A DNA stretch of 10,442 nt, taken from Chitinophaga pinensis. Lineage in GTDB: Bacteria; Bacteroidota; Bacteroidia; M30B66. The notes below the pieces were generated by a model, which made no database searches, was not told the DNA's origin, and saw only the letters and a list, made by a program, of their open reading frames with translations. The stretch spans positions 1 through 10,442 of the forward strand of contig CALQRR010000024.1 in NCBI GenBank assembly GCA_943333015.1. The letters run 5' to 3'. A program made the position numbers and the translations under genes. Shown here piece by piece: positions 1-7,433 of the stretch (positions are counted from its first letter, which is position 1; each line of letters begins with the position of its first letter).

Positions 1-730
1 GTCCTATGTGCAGGATATTTTAGGGCCGATGTGTTTTGATTATGGCTTTGGTCCTTTCCGCTGGGTATGCTGTTCGGGCGAGGCGGCTGATTTGGAAACG
101 ACCGATCGGTTGGCAGCAGAAGTGCTGGACGAGTTGATACAGGATGCTCCGGAAGATATTCGCGGACAGATTCAGGACAACCTCAACTGGATTCGTTCCG
201 CGAAGCAGAATCAGCTTGTGGTTGGTTCGCAGGCACGTATTCTCTATGCCGATTCGGAAGGCCGGATTAGGATTGCGCAGCGGTTTAATACAGCCATTGC
301 CTCAGGAGAACTAAGCGGTCCGATCGTTTTAGGGCGCGATCATCACGATGTTTCGGGAACGGATTCGCCTTACCGTGAAACATCTAACATTTATGATGGA
401 AGTCGCTTTACAGCCGATATGGCCGTTCAGAATTTTGCCGGCGATGCCTTTCGCGGTGCTACGTGGATTTCGCTGCACAACGGCGGTGGCGTGGGCTGGG
501 GCGAGGTGATCAACGGTGGTTTTGGGATGGTGATTGATGGCTCGGACGATAGCGCAAGACGTATCAAATCGATGCTGCATTGGGATGTAAACAATGGCGT
601 TGCTCGTCGCGCCTGGGCCAGAAACAAGGAAGCCGTTACGGCCATCAAACGTGCCATGGAACTCGAGCCCAAGCTTCGGGTGACTGTTGCCAACGACGTG
701 GACGATAATCTGATTGATTCAATTCAATAA
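1..730 (+). CDS. hutU: Urocanate hydratase (urocanase), C-terminal part, 5' end outside window
   Basis: Urocanase converts urocanate to imidazolonepropionate, the second step of histidine breakdown, using tightly bound NAD+ in the cytoplasm. The frame is open from base 2, so the gene is cut by the window edge and only about 242 C-terminal residues are present. The GTG at base 8 lies inside the protein and is not a start. Recognisable blocks are DYGFGPFRWVC near the left edge, VVGSQARILYADSEGR, GRDHHDVSGTDSPYRETSN, FRGATWISLHNGGGVGWGE and a final LHWDVNNGVARRAWARN. The protein ends at a TAA at 728-730, followed 27 bases later by a strong hairpin terminator, so it is the last gene of its transcript. 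In the Pseudomonas-type enzyme the block aligned to ARILYAD reads ARICW and carries the reactive cysteine. Here that position is leucine, which points to the longer urocanase clade. The family assignment is certain; the subclade is inferred. Confidence 0.95.
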   Translation, partial: SYVQDILGPMCFDYGFGPFRWVCCSGEAADLETTDRLAAEVLDELIQDAPEDIRGQIQDNLNWIRSAKQNQLVVGSQARILYADSEGRIRIAQRFNTAIASGELSGPIVLGRDHHDVSGTDSPYRETSNIYDGSRFTADMAVQNFAGDAFRGATWISLHNGGGVGWGEVINGGFGMVIDGSDDSARRIKSMLHWDVNNGVARRAWARNKEAVTAIKRAMELEPKLRVTVANDVDDNLIDSIQ

Positions 731-757
731 AAGGGAATTACATTATTCATGCATGTG

Positions 758-806
758 AAATAACCTTGCAAATTGGAAATCTAATCTCCAGTTTGCAAGG
801 TTATTT
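758..806 (+). terminator. Strong rho-independent-type terminator after hutU
   Basis: Bases 758-772 (AAATAACCTTGCAAA) are perfectly complementary to 792-806 (TTTGCAAGGTTATTT), a 15-bp stem. It extends inward by a G-T wobble and about four more pairs (774-777 with 787-790), closing on a loop of roughly nine bases. The downstream arm ends in a T-rich run (TTATTTATTT). The position, 27 bases after the hutU stop, fits termination of the hut transcript. The A-rich upstream arm gives the mirror-image structure on the other strand, so it may work in both directions. Confidence 0.85.
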
Positions 807-1010
807 ATTTCAGATACAATCGGATCAATGCTTTTCTGGAGATCGAAGCTCCGTAGTTGCTCCGTAAAATTTCTGGTGTTGAGATGCGCGTTCGTTAATA
901 CGCACGTCTCAGTAATTCTCGCTGCCGCGCCAGCGATTGCAGCCATTACCGCTTTGCAGCCCTTGGCGGAAAAGCAGTAGAGGCGGAAAGCGCGGTTCAG
1001 GCGCCCAACA
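807..1010. other. Non-coding stretch between hutU and the LysM gene, rich in short inverted repeats
   Basis: No convincing gene lies here. Part of it (about 915-1010) looks more GC-rich than the terminator side. It contains several separate hairpin-forming pieces: GGAG 838-841 with CTCC 849-852; TGAGATGCG 880-888 with CGCA 901-904 and TCTCA 907-911, with a two-base bulge; and CGCTG 920-924 with CAGCG 931-935. An 8-base direct repeat, GCTCCGTA, occurs at 848-855 and 859-866. The minus strand has an open frame running from the end of the LysM gene to 743. It crosses the terminator and resembles no family I know, so I do not call it. It could be a structured RNA, a decayed mobile element, or simply intergenic sequence. 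Confidence 0.4.
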
Positions 1011-1976
1011 TTAGCGCAGCTTTAAGAGCTGTCCTGCTTTGGGTTCGGTTCCGGAAGGCAGTTGATTGAGGTGATATAAGCGACTGAGTTTGATGGCGTG
1101 TTCCTGGGAGATGTTGCGCATTTTATCGCCGGGTTTTACGGTATGGCTGTCGGTAAAGGCTTTACGGCGTTTGGGCTGGATGTACAAAATATCGCCCGCC
1201 TGAAGTTTGGACGTATTGGATAAGTCGTTGTATTTGGGCAATTGCCAGCGCAAAAGGGCGAGTTCGCGGGTGATAGATTCAAATGTATCGCCTTCTTTCA
1301 CGGTGATGTATTGCACCCGGTTACGAACCATGATGGCACGACCGGCCTGCTGCTTTAATTCAAAATCGGCCAGATCGGTGTTGTCCGACTTTCCGCGAGG
1401 TGTGCGCGGCGTTGGAGGAGGCGTTTGCTTTTTATCGCGGGGCTTTCCGGACAATTCACCTGGGGCAGAACTTCCGGGCTTGTCGAACGCATACAGCCGA
1501 TTTTCCTCAATGGTTCGGATGAGCAATTGGGCATATTGCGGATTGGTGGCATATCCAGCTTTTTTCAGTCCGTATGCCCAGCCTTTGTAATCGGTCAGTT
1601 CCAGGGTAAAAAGTTCGGCATACCGGGTGCTGTTTTTTAAAAATTGGGAATGGTCTTCGTAAGAGGCTAGAACCGTTTCGTATTTCCGGAAGCATTCGTC
1701 TTTGGCATCATCGTCCTTGTGAAACGAAGGTCCCGTCCAGTCCTTTTTGCATTTGATGCCGAAGTGATTGTTGGCTTCAGTTGCCAGATCACTGTTGCCG
1801 GCCGAGGATTCGAGCAGTCCTTGCCCCAGTTTTACCGATGCCGGAATGCCATAACGATCCATTTCGGTGATGGCGATGTCTTTGTAAATGGCAATGTATT
1901 CAGTGGCAGATTGCTTGCGTTGGGCAAACAAAAAAGTGGGTAAGAAGAACGTAAAAAGCAGAATCCGGTGAATCAT
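1011..1976 (-). CDS. Secreted glucosaminidase with two C-terminal LysM domains
   Basis: Predicted exported cell-wall hydrolase of 321 residues. Residues 1-19 form a signal peptide (MIHRILLFTFFLPTFLFAQ). Residues about 25-165 are a FlgJ-type glucosaminidase domain (N-acetylglucosaminidase acting on peptidoglycan), with the likely catalytic Glu56 in QGLLESSAGNS and the typical NNHFGIKC block after it. A Pro/Lys/Thr-rich linker follows, then LysM domains at about 223-268 and 276-321 (VKEGDTFESI and VKPGDKMRNI) that bind peptidoglycan glycan. A longer reading frame reaches 2108, but its extra 44 residues are polar and would bury the signal peptide, so the ATG at 1976 is preferred. A possible promoter element, TTACTTTG, lies six bases before it. 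The gene is divergent from queA with about 155 bases between. Likely role: septum splitting or wall turnover, inferred from domains only. Confidence 0.9.
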   Translation of the reverse strand: MIHRILLFTFFLPTFLFAQRKQSATEYIAIYKDIAITEMDRYGIPASVKLGQGLLESSAGNSDLATEANNHFGIKCKKDWTGPSFHKDDDAKDECFRKYETVLASYEDHSQFLKNSTRYAELFTLELTDYKGWAYGLKKAGYATNPQYAQLLIRTIEENRLYAFDKPGSSAPGELSGKPRDKKQTPPPTPRTPRGKSDNTDLADFELKQQAGRAIMVRNRVQYITVKEGDTFESITRELALLRWQLPKYNDLSNTSKLQAGDILYIQPKRRKAFTDSHTVKPGDKMRNISQEHAIKLSRLYHLNQLPSGTEPKAGQLLKLR

Positions 1977-1981
1977 AGGTA

Positions 1982-1989
1982 CAAAGTAA
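1982..1989 (-). promoter_or_regulatory. Possible -7 promoter element of the LysM glucosaminidase gene
   Basis: On the minus strand this reads TTACTTTG, one mismatch from the Bacteroidota -7 consensus TAnnTTTG. It ends only five bases before the chosen ATG, implying a very short or absent leader. I see no good -33 element, so this is tentative. Confidence 0.3.
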
Positions 1990-2073
1990 GGATGTGATGA
2001 CAGCTTTTTCTCCGCCACAACGTCCGAGTTTTGAACGATGTAACGTGTAAAGACACTACCTGTATATGTTCGG

Positions 2074-2103
2074 TTCGGCCAATCCCATTTTTTCCTACAT
2101 TTG
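2074..2103 (+). promoter_or_regulatory. Promoter of the queA-ispD cluster
   Basis: TACATTTG at 2096-2103 matches the Bacteroidota -7 consensus TAnnTTTG exactly. TTCG at 2074-2077, one mismatch from TTTG, sits 18 bases upstream at the -33 position. Transcription would start near 2109, just before the ATG at 2132. This placement also argues against the earlier in-frame ATG at 2066, which lies upstream of the promoter. Confidence 0.6.
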
Positions 2104-2131
2104 CGCACTTATTTTTTATGTTGCCCAACGT

Positions 2132-3181
2132 ATGAAGTTATCGCAGTTTAAATTCAAACTACCACCGGAACTAATTGCTGAACGCCCGGCAGACAATCGT
2201 GATGAATCGCGTCTGATGGTGCTTAACCGCAAGACCAAGACGATTGAGCATCGTATGTTCAGAGATATTCTGGAGTATTTTGATGATGGCGACACGTTTA
2301 TCATCAACAACACCCGTGTTTTTCCTGCTCGTATGTACGGCAACAAGGAAAAAACCGGTGCTAAAATCGAGGTGTTTCTTTTGCGCGAACTCAACGCCGA
2401 AAGTCGTCTGTGGGATGTGTTGGTAGATCCGGCCCGTAAAATCCGGATTGGTAACAAACTGTATTTTGGGGAAGATGATTCTCTGGTTGCAGAGGTGATC
2501 GACAATACAACATCGCGCGGTAGAACGCTGCGTTTCTTGTTTGACGGTCCACACGAAGAATTTAAAAAGGTGCTTTATTCATTGGGAGAAACACCGATCC
2601 CGAAATACATCAACCGCACACCGGATGAAGATGACGCGGTGCGTTATCAAACGGTATACGCGAAAAATGAAGGTGCTGTAGCCGCTCCAACTGCGGGACT
2701 TCACTTTAGCCGTGAGCTGATGAAGCGCATGGAGCTTAAAGGAATCAACTTTGCCGAGGTAACCTTGCATGTTGGATTAGGAAGTTTCCGTACAGTGGAA
2801 GTGGAAGATTTGAGCAAGCACAAAATGGACAGCGAAGAAATGTACATCACCCCGGAAGCGGCGGAGATTGTCAATAAATCGAAAGCTGAAAAACATCGGA
2901 TTGTGGCTGTTGGAACTACAACAATGCGTGCGATTGAAAGCTCTGTGTCGACCGAAGGTTATTTGAAAGAATACAGCGGTTGGACCAACAAGTTCATCTT
3001 TCCACCGTATGATTTTCGTGTGGCCAATGCGCTAGTGACCAATTTTCACATGCCAATGAGCACCCTGATGATCATGGTTTCTGCTTTTGCAGGACATGAT
3101 TTTCTAATGGAAGCATACAAGGAAGCCGTGAAGGAGAATTACCGTTTCTTCACATACGGTGATGCGATGTTAATCATCTAA
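2132..3181 (+). CDS. queA: S-adenosylmethionine:tRNA ribosyltransferase-isomerase QueA
   Basis: QueA transfers and isomerises the ribosyl part of S-adenosylmethionine onto 7-aminomethyl-7-deazaguanine in the tRNA wobble position, giving epoxyqueuosine, a late step in queuosine synthesis. The 349-residue length is normal for the family. Family blocks run the full length: [15 protein letters not shown] (17-31), [15 protein letters not shown] (56-70), [20 protein letters not shown] (171-190) followed by [11 protein letters not shown] (211-219), [13 protein letters not shown] (258-270), and [19 protein letters not shown] (303-321) with a final YGDAMLII. An earlier ATG at 2066 would add 22 unrelated residues and precedes the predicted promoter, so MKLSQFKF at 2132 is taken as the start. 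ispD begins four bases after the stop, so the two are probably co-transcribed, although their pathways are unrelated. Confidence 0.96.
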   Translation: MKLSQFKFKLPPELIAERPADNRDESRLMVLNRKTKTIEHRMFRDILEYFDDGDTFIINNTRVFPARMYGNKEKTGAKIEVFLLRELNAESRLWDVLVDPARKIRIGNKLYFGEDDSLVAEVIDNTTSRGRTLRFLFDGPHEEFKKVLYSLGETPIPKYINRTPDEDDAVRYQTVYAKNEGAVAAPTAGLHFSRELMKRMELKGINFAEVTLHVGLGSFRTVEVEDLSKHKMDSEEMYITPEAAEIVNKSKAEKHRIVAVGTTTMRAIESSVSTEGYLKEYSGWTNKFIFPPYDFRVANALVTNFHMPMSTLMIMVSAFAGHDFLMEAYKEAVKENYRFFTYGDAMLII

Positions 3182-3185
3182 ACCC

Positions 3186-3857
3186 ATGCAACACCACGTC
3201 ATTATCGTGGCAGGAGGAAGCGGAGCGCGCATGCAAACCGCCGTTCCCAAGCAGTTTTTACTGTTGAATGGGCTTCCTGTGCTCATGCATACCATTGCTA
3301 AATTTTATTCGGCTTTGCCGGATGCACCACTCATTCTGGTCCTTCCACAAGAACACCTTCTTTTATGGGAAGACCTTCGGGTGGAGCATGCTTTTCATAT
3401 ACCTCATCGGGTGGTGGAAGGTGGTCAAACACGTTTTCACTCGGTCAAAAACGGTCTCGCATACGTGCAGGAAGGTTGGGTTGCGGTGCATGATGGCGTG
3501 CGTCCGCTGGTAAGCAGCGAAACTATTTTGCGAAGTTTTGAAGCGGCACAAAAAACCGGCGCTGCAGTTCCGGTACTCTTGGTGAATGAATCTACCCGGG
3601 AAGTTCTTCCAGATGGTAACAATGCGGCTTTAAATCGAACCGCCCTTCGCACAGTGCAAACGCCTCAATGTTTCGATGCTTTGAAACTCAAACAGGCATT
3701 TGAACAGGAATACAGCAGTTTGTTTACCGACGATGCCTCAGTGATGGAAGCTGCGGGATTCCGCATTACACTGGTGGAAGGAAATGCAGAAAACATCAAA
3801 ATAACCCGACCCGTTGACCTGTTATTAGCAGAATTGCTGCTGAAGAATCTGGAGTAA
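3186..3857 (+). CDS. ispD: 2-C-methyl-D-erythritol 4-phosphate cytidylyltransferase IspD
   Basis: IspD joins methylerythritol 4-phosphate to CMP from CTP, the third step of the MEP isoprenoid pathway, in the cytoplasm. The 223-residue protein has the usual length and a nucleotidyltransferase fold. Its N-terminal CTP loop reads AGGSGARM (9-16) followed by PKQF (21-24), giving the expected Arg15 and Lys22. Further on are EGGQTRFHSVKNGL (78-91), VAVHDGVRP (99-107) with the metal-site Asp103, RTVQTPQCF (155-163), TDDASVMEAAG (181-191) and NIKITRPVDL (203-212). No second domain is fused, so this is the stand-alone enzyme and not the IspDF fusion. It lies four bases after queA on the same strand. 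A 48-base gap separates it from purD. Confidence 0.96.
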   Translation: MQHHVIIVAGGSGARMQTAVPKQFLLLNGLPVLMHTIAKFYSALPDAPLILVLPQEHLLLWEDLRVEHAFHIPHRVVEGGQTRFHSVKNGLAYVQEGWVAVHDGVRPLVSSETILRSFEAAQKTGAAVPVLLVNESTREVLPDGNNAALNRTALRTVQTPQCFDALKLKQAFEQEYSSLFTDDASVMEAAGFRITLVEGNAENIKITRPVDLLLAELLLKNLE

Positions 3858-3905
3858 GGGATAGATTTCTGCGGGATTCTGACAAAAAATCACGGACTTT
3901 GCACC

Positions 3906-5180
3906 ATGAATATTCTCCTGCTTGGCTCCGGTGGCCGCGAACATGCTCTTGCTTGGAAAATAGCACAAAGTCCACGCCTTGATTCACTTTTTATTGCTCC
4001 TGGAAATGCAGGTACAGCGGCTCATGGAACTAATGTGAACCTTGATTTACGCGACTTTCCAGCCATCATCGATTTTGTACTGAAGCATGCTATCAACATG
4101 GTCGTTGTGGGGCCAGAGGAACCGCTCGTCCGTGGAATTGTGGATGTATTTGCTGCCACTGAAGCCGTTGCTCACATTCCGGTTATTGGGCCAACAGCCG
4201 CGGGTGCTCAACTGGAAGGAAGTAAGGATTTCTCCAAGGCATTTATGGAGCGTCATGCCATTCCAACTGCACGGTACAAAAGTTTTACGCCTGCTACACT
4301 CGAGGAGGGACAAGCTTATCTCCGCACGTTTCAGGCGCCGTATGTGTTAAAAGCATCCGGACTGGCTGCAGGTAAAGGTGTTGTGATTCCGGAGACGCTG
4401 GAAAAAGCGGAACAGGAGCTCGAGGAAATGCTGGGCGGTAAATTTGGTGCTGCCGGCAATGTGGTGGTCATTGAAGAGTTTATGAAGGGCATCGAATGTT
4501 CGGTGTTTGTGCTTTCCGACTCAGAACATTATCTGATTCTGCCCGAAGCCAAGGATTACAAGCGCATTGGTGAACACGACACCGGTCTGAACACCGGAGG
4601 GATGGGAGCTGTTTCGCCGGTGCCTTTTTGTACGCCGGATTTCATGGAGAAAATCCGCACACGCATCATCGATCCTACCATTCGGGGTCTGCGTCAGGAA
4701 GGGATTCGGTACAAAGGATTCATCTTCATTGGTATTATGAATGTAGATGGCAACCCGATGGTGGTCGAATACAACTGCCGGATGGGTGATCCGGAAACAG
4801 AAGTGGTCATTCCAAGGATTGAAAATGATTTGCTCGATTTACTAGAAGCTACAGCACTCGGCCGATTGGATGAACAAACACTCGGAATAAGCCCTTTAAC
4901 TGCTGTTACGGTGGTTACGGTTTCAGGTGGGTATCCGGGAGCGTATCAAAAAGGCAAAGTCATACACGGGCTGGAGGAGTTGAAAAACGAATTGGTTTTC
5001 CATGCGGGCACACACTTTCAGGACGAAAAAGTTCTGAGTAACGGCGGGCGGGTGTTGGCATTCACCTCCATGGCCGATTCATTGCCAGAAGCCATCTCAA
5101 GGTCCTATCGTTCCATCGACAGGATTTGCTACGACGGCATTTATTTCCGCCGGGATATTGGGAAAGATCTTTCAAGCTAA
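3906..5180 (+). CDS. purD: Phosphoribosylamine-glycine ligase (GAR synthetase) PurD
   Basis: PurD joins glycine to 5-phosphoribosylamine with ATP, the second step of purine synthesis. The 424-residue length is normal for the single-function bacterial enzyme. The N-domain begins MNILLLGSGGREHALAWK and has GPEEPLVRGIVD (69-80). The ATP-grasp domain shows GPTAAGAQLEGSKDF (95-109), VLKASGLAAGKGVV (147-160), EEFMKGIECSVF (190-201), RIGEHDTGLNTGGMGA (220-235) and VVEYNCRMGDPETEV (286-300). Bases 3894-3901 (GGACTTTG), just before the ATG, weakly resemble a -7 element, so purD may have its own promoter besides read-through from ispD. Its TAA stop (5178-5180) overlaps the stop of the opposite-strand peptidase gene by three bases, leaving no room for a separate terminator. 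Confidence 0.97.
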   Translation: MNILLLGSGGREHALAWKIAQSPRLDSLFIAPGNAGTAAHGTNVNLDLRDFPAIIDFVLKHAINMVVVGPEEPLVRGIVDVFAATEAVAHIPVIGPTAAGAQLEGSKDFSKAFMERHAIPTARYKSFTPATLEEGQAYLRTFQAPYVLKASGLAAGKGVVIPETLEKAEQELEEMLGGKFGAAGNVVVIEEFMKGIECSVFVLSDSEHYLILPEAKDYKRIGEHDTGLNTGGMGAVSPVPFCTPDFMEKIRTRIIDPTIRGLRQEGIRYKGFIFIGIMNVDGNPMVVEYNCRMGDPETEVVIPRIENDLLDLLEATALGRLDEQTLGISPLTAVTVVTVSGGYPGAYQKGKVIHGLEELKNELVFHAGTHFQDEKVLSNGGRVLAFTSMADSLPEAISRSYRSIDRICYDGIYFRRDIGKDLSS

Positions 5181-6028
5181 ACTGAAGCCGGGAGTTTCAT
5201 CGCTTCATAACTTCTCTTAATACGGTATTTGTCCATCCGGCGCGCCATGTCCTGTCGGAGGATTTGACACATCGCTTTGTATAAAACCGGAAGTTTCTCC
5301 CTGAATTCGATGGGAGCCTCAAAGAAATGCTCTACACATACGGCCCAGAATTCGTGCATGTTAGAACCGGCATATTTGCGTAAAAATGGATGCTGGGTGT
5401 TGCGCTTCATTTCTTCAAAAACGGGAAGGGCAATGATCGACCAGCGGTCAAATCCATACAACATCCGCCGGTGGCCAAAGTAATCGAGGTACAGGGCATG
5501 CGCCATTTCGTGCAATCCCAGATTGAGCCGGTCGGTTGGATTGGAATATCCTTCCTGATAATGCGGCCAGGAAATTAGGACAACACCGGTGTGAAAAACC
5601 GTCATGCCTTTCACATCCTTTTCGAACAGCTTGGAATAAAAGGCATCCGGGAATAATACAATCCGGTCGAAACGTGGAAAATAGAACCGTTCAATCCCCA
5701 ATGTGAGCTGCGCCATGGTCGCCCCAACCTGCAAAATCATCCGATCATTTACCTCGAGGCCATCACGCCCGGTAAACCATTTATCTCCCAATATCTTTCT
5801 TAAGCGAACACGGAAAACGGCCTGTTCAGAGCTAACTAGCAGATGATAGTAGGCAAATGTTTCGAGCAGGATTGCATGTAACTCAGGATCTGAAGGCATC
5901 TGTGAAAGCTGCACAAAACCTTCATAATCCTCATCCAAATAGGGTGATGCAGTCTCTGTATCCTTCGCATCAAACAGCTGAAACAGGAAATAACACGCAA
6001 GCAGGGTAAACAAAACCAGTGCGCCCAT
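5177..6028 (-). CDS. Membrane-anchored zinc peptidase of the MtfA family
   Basis: 283 residues. Residues 2-19 form a single hydrophobic segment (GALVLFTLLACYFLFQLF), probably a membrane anchor. The remainder matches the MtfA (YeeI) zinc-peptidase family. The core motif is LHEMAHALYLDY with HExxH at 173-177, and the likely third zinc ligand is Glu226 in HEFWAVCVEHFFEAP. E. coli MtfA is a cytosolic peptidase that also binds the glucose-PTS regulator Mlc. Whether that regulatory role exists here is unknown, and the anchor sets this protein apart from it. The gene starts 18 bases after the desaturase stop on the same strand, so the two are probably co-transcribed. Its TAG stop overlaps the purD stop. 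The family call is firm; the substrate is unknown. Confidence 0.85.
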   Translation of the reverse strand: MGALVLFTLLACYFLFQLFDAKDTETASPYLDEDYEGFVQLSQMPSDPELHAILLETFAYYHLLVSSEQAVFRVRLRKILGDKWFTGRDGLEVNDRMILQVGATMAQLTLGIERFYFPRFDRIVLFPDAFYSKLFEKDVKGMTVFHTGVVLISWPHYQEGYSNPTDRLNLGLHEMAHALYLDYFGHRRMLYGFDRWSIIALPVFEEMKRNTQHPFLRKYAGSNMHEFWAVCVEHFFEAPIEFREKLPVLYKAMCQILRQDMARRMDKYRIKRSYEAMKLPASV

Positions 6029-6046
6029 TTCTAAGAAAAGAAATCC

Positions 6047-7159
6047 TTAAGCAGCTACTGCAGCGGAGGTGATTCTCGGAGATTCTTCCTGTCCAAATTT
6101 ACGCATCGTGCGCACATGACTGCCAATGGCGGTAAGCATGCTTGGGATGGTATTGTACGGAACGCCGTATTCTTTGCAAACGCGCTGTACAATAGGACTC
6201 AAAGCTGGATAATGCACATGACTGATTTTCGGATAAAGGTGATGTTCTACCTGAAAGTTCAGCCCGCCAACATACCAAGAAACAAGTTTGTTGTCCATGG
6301 CAAAATTAGCGGTCGTTCTCATTTGGTGAACTGCCCAAGAATCCTCAATCGTCATGCGAACATCTTGTTCCTGCGTGGCGTCGGTGAATTCCGTTAGCTC
6401 TATAACATGTGCTAATTGAAACACAAGTGAAAGTGTAATTCCAACAACCGCACATGTAAACAAATAGCCGATAATAAACTTGCTGAAGCCTACCATTAAG
6501 ATTGGTAGTGTGATATAAAAAATGACATACATTGATTTGGAGAACCAAAAAAGCACATGTTCCTGCATCGGAATTTTATTGATCGGCGTAGTATGGATGC
6601 TGCGCTTGAAGTATTTTTCGAAATCAGTATAAAGGGCCCAGAGAATATAGGAGATACCGTAAAAGAAAAACATGTAATAATGCTGGTACTTGTGCACCGG
6701 CTTGAATGTTTGGGAATAGCAATGACGCAGAACCGGTGATTTGGCAATATCATCGTCCAAACCATCAATGTTGGTGTAGGTATGATGCACAATGTTGTGC
6801 TTCATTTTCCAGATGAATGCATTGGCACCGAGGGCATTCATCGTTAAACCCATGATGTAATTGATGCGCTTGCTTTCAGAAAAGCTACCGTGATTGGCAT
6901 CGTGCATTACATTAAAACCAATGGAAGCAATGCAAAGCCCGAGCACGGCACAGATGGCCAGCGCTAAAACAGCGGGCATCGATACGGTAATCAGGGAAAT
7001 ATAGGAAGCAAGGGCAAGGGGAATGAGAATCCAGCTTTTAATGTACAATCTCCAGTCTCCTGTTTGTTTCAGATTGTTGCTTGTGAAATACTGTTTAACT
7101 TCAGCGTTCAGCGTTTCAGAGAACGAGTTGTTCTTATTATTGAAGACTACTTTTTTCAA
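6047..7159 (-). CDS. Membrane fatty-acid (linoleoyl-CoA/delta-6-like) desaturase, TTG start
   Basis: 370-residue integral membrane desaturase. All three histidine boxes that bind the di-iron centre are intact: HDANH (86-90), HNIVHH (121-126) and QVEHH (303-307), the last in the QxxHH form typical of front-end and delta-6-type desaturases. Hydrophobic stretches at about 43-83, 160-178, 210-250 give the usual four or more membrane passes. No cytochrome b5 domain is fused, so an external electron donor is needed. It inserts a double bond into a membrane fatty acyl chain and probably tunes fluidity; regiospecificity cannot be read from sequence. The only start that keeps the family-like N-terminus (KKVVFNNKNNSF) is a TTG at 7157-7159. 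No in-frame ATG lies just upstream, and the next methionine is about residue 61. It is the first gene of a pair with the peptidase. Confidence 0.92.
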   Translation of the reverse strand: MKKVVFNNKNNSFSETLNAEVKQYFTSNNLKQTGDWRLYIKSWILIPLALASYISLITVSMPAVLALAICAVLGLCIASIGFNVMHDANHGSFSESKRINYIMGLTMNALGANAFIWKMKHNIVHHTYTNIDGLDDDIAKSPVLRHCYSQTFKPVHKYQHYYMFFFYGISYILWALYTDFEKYFKRSIHTTPINKIPMQEHVLFWFSKSMYVIFYITLPILMVGFSKFIIGYLFTCAVVGITLSLVFQLAHVIELTEFTDATQEQDVRMTIEDSWAVHQMRTTANFAMDNKLVSWYVGGLNFQVEHHLYPKISHVHYPALSPIVQRVCKEYGVPYNTIPSMLTAIGSHVRTMRKFGQEESPRITSAAVAA

Positions 7160-7184
7160 AGGATCAGGGATTTTTCTTGGCAGA

Positions 7185-7203
7185 TTGCCGAAAGTTACGG
7201 CAA
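7185..7203 (-). promoter_or_regulatory. Small hairpin in the desaturase upstream region
   Basis: TTGCCG (7185-7190) and CGGCAA (7198-7203) form a perfect 6-bp stem around a 7-base loop, about 25 bases before the TTG start of the desaturase. On the minus strand the loop holds TAACTTTC, one mismatch from TAnnTTTG, so it could be either a promoter element within an operator-like repeat or a leader hairpin. Nothing else is clear in the 274 bases between the two divergent genes, apart from a 5-bp hairpin at 7367-7380 and the kynA promoter. Confidence 0.3.
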
Positions 7204-7380
7204 AAATCTTTTGATGAAGATGCTGCCCCGATTATTTCTGTCTGCATCATAATTTCTAATCAATCAGGAATTACCCTGAAAAACGCATTTAGAAGAAGAA
7301 TTAAACGGGCTCAACTTTTTTATAAACCACATATTTTAAAGATTGTTTCATCCTCTGGACGTTTTCCCGGCTTTAGCCGG

Positions 7381-7408
7381 TTGGAATTTCGCTTTTTACC
7401 TAAGTTTG
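7381..7408 (+). promoter_or_regulatory. Promoter of the tryptophan dioxygenase gene
   Basis: TAAGTTTG at 7401-7408 matches the Bacteroidota -7 consensus TAnnTTTG exactly. TTG at 7381-7383 lies 17 bases upstream at the -33 position. Transcription would begin near 7414, about 20 bases before the ATG at 7434. Confidence 0.6.
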
Positions 7409-7433
7409 TCGGACCACAATCACGCAACACATT

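Noticed and set aside
743..946. 67-residue minus-strand open frame, extendable upstream to about 1010
   Set aside because: It runs straight through the hutU terminator hairpin, has no recognisable domain and no promoter or start context. More likely chance.
1003..1009. GCCCAAC heptamer resembling an integron attC core site
   Set aside because: No matching GTTRRRY partner at the right spacing and orientation, and no integrase in the window.
1207..1590. 127-residue plus-strand frame inside the LysM gene
   Set aside because: Shadow of a well-supported gene on the opposite strand, with no domain or start context.
1977..2108. 44-residue N-terminal extension of the LysM glucosaminidase
   Set aside because: It would precede a clear signal peptide and overlaps the queA promoter region. 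The ATG at 1976 gives a proper exported protein.
2066..2131. 22-residue N-terminal extension of QueA
   Set aside because: It lies upstream of or across the predicted promoter, and the family normally begins at MKLSQF.
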